A stretch of 64,000 nt of DNA from Streptomyces sp. IMTB 2501 (GTDB taxonomy: Bacteria; Actinomycetota; Actinomycetes; Streptomycetales; Streptomycetaceae). The notes below the pieces were generated by a model. The model saw only the letters and a program-made list of their open reading frames with translations, ran no database searches and was not told the DNA's origin. The stretch covers positions 62,001 through 126,000 of the forward strand of contig NZ_MQUS01000001.1 in assembly GCF_001953885.1 (NCBI RefSeq), given 5' to 3'. The position numbers and the translations under genes are program-made. This document shows positions 63,992-64,000 of this stretch, piece after piece (the first letter of the stretch is position 1; each line of letters opens with the position of its first letter).

Positions 63992-64000
63992 GTAGAGGAC

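Larger units (their letters stand above)
61886..64000. mobile_element. Left end of an integrated element carrying a large serine integrase
   Basis: The LMF gene homology breaks at about 61889 and is followed at once by a serine integrase gene and then by a lower-GC gene unlike its neighbours. The layout is that of an actinophage or ICE inserted in a coding attB, with attL at about 61880-61930. The right end is outside the window, so size, attR and type are unknown. Confidence 0.75.

Overview
The window is a GC-rich actinobacterial chromosome segment, most likely from a Streptomyces. The evidence is high third-position GC, GTG and TTG starts, GGAGG-type ribosome binding sites, Streptomyces-type gene neighbours (panD, gnd, an Rpf/LysM/M23 secreted protein, glgM-glgC, a WS/DGAT enzyme, a PAS/GAF/SpoIIE/HATPase regulator) and an intergenic hairpin of a type common in Streptomyces. 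No rRNA, tRNA, CRISPR array or IS transposase was seen.

Layout. 1-4.5 kb: the tail of a LysR regulator, a PAS-GAF-SpoIIE-HATPase regulator whose phosphatase domain has lost metal-binding Asp residues, a deletion scar joining an N-terminal gene fragment to a beheaded DyP-type peroxidase, and a BASS-family transporter. 4.5-15.8 kb: a catabolic cluster organised around an AraC-type regulator. An acyl-CoA ligase and an odd HxA-type Fe/2OG dioxygenase run leftward. A beta-keto acid cleavage enzyme (BKACE), a quinone oxidoreductase, a canonical TauD-type dioxygenase, an MFS transporter, a small alpha/beta hydrolase and an acetoacetyl-CoA synthetase run rightward. 16-32 kb: mostly housekeeping and storage genes (panD, gnd, rpf-like, glgM, glgC), plus a secreted GH92 mannosidase, a WS/DGAT enzyme, an unusual zinc-ribbon SDR, a tiny conserved-looking ORF and a GNAT acetyltransferase.

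33-47 kb: a host-glycan or glycoprotein module. It holds a secreted GH29 fucosidase with paired operator-like sites, a decayed second GH29 remnant, a LacI regulator, and a divergent operon of sugar ABC importer (no ATPase), GH5, secreted GH85 ENGase and GH38 alpha-mannosidase. 47-52.6 kb: a leftward three-gene set of CHAT protease, Cys-rich small protein and membrane protein. The CHAT gene has a TTA codon near its start. 52.9-61.6 kb: a FadR/GntR regulator and a nine-gene L-fucose operon (ribose-type ABC importer, fuconate dehydratase, SDR, aldo-keto reductase, mutarotase, fuconolactonase).

These last two modules fit together. GH85, GH92, GH38 and GH5 would dismantle high-mannose N-glycans, GH29 would release L-fucose, and the right-hand operon would import and oxidise it. 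From 61.9 kb a large serine integrase gene interrupts a lipase maturation factor gene. This marks the left end of an integrated element that runs out of the window.
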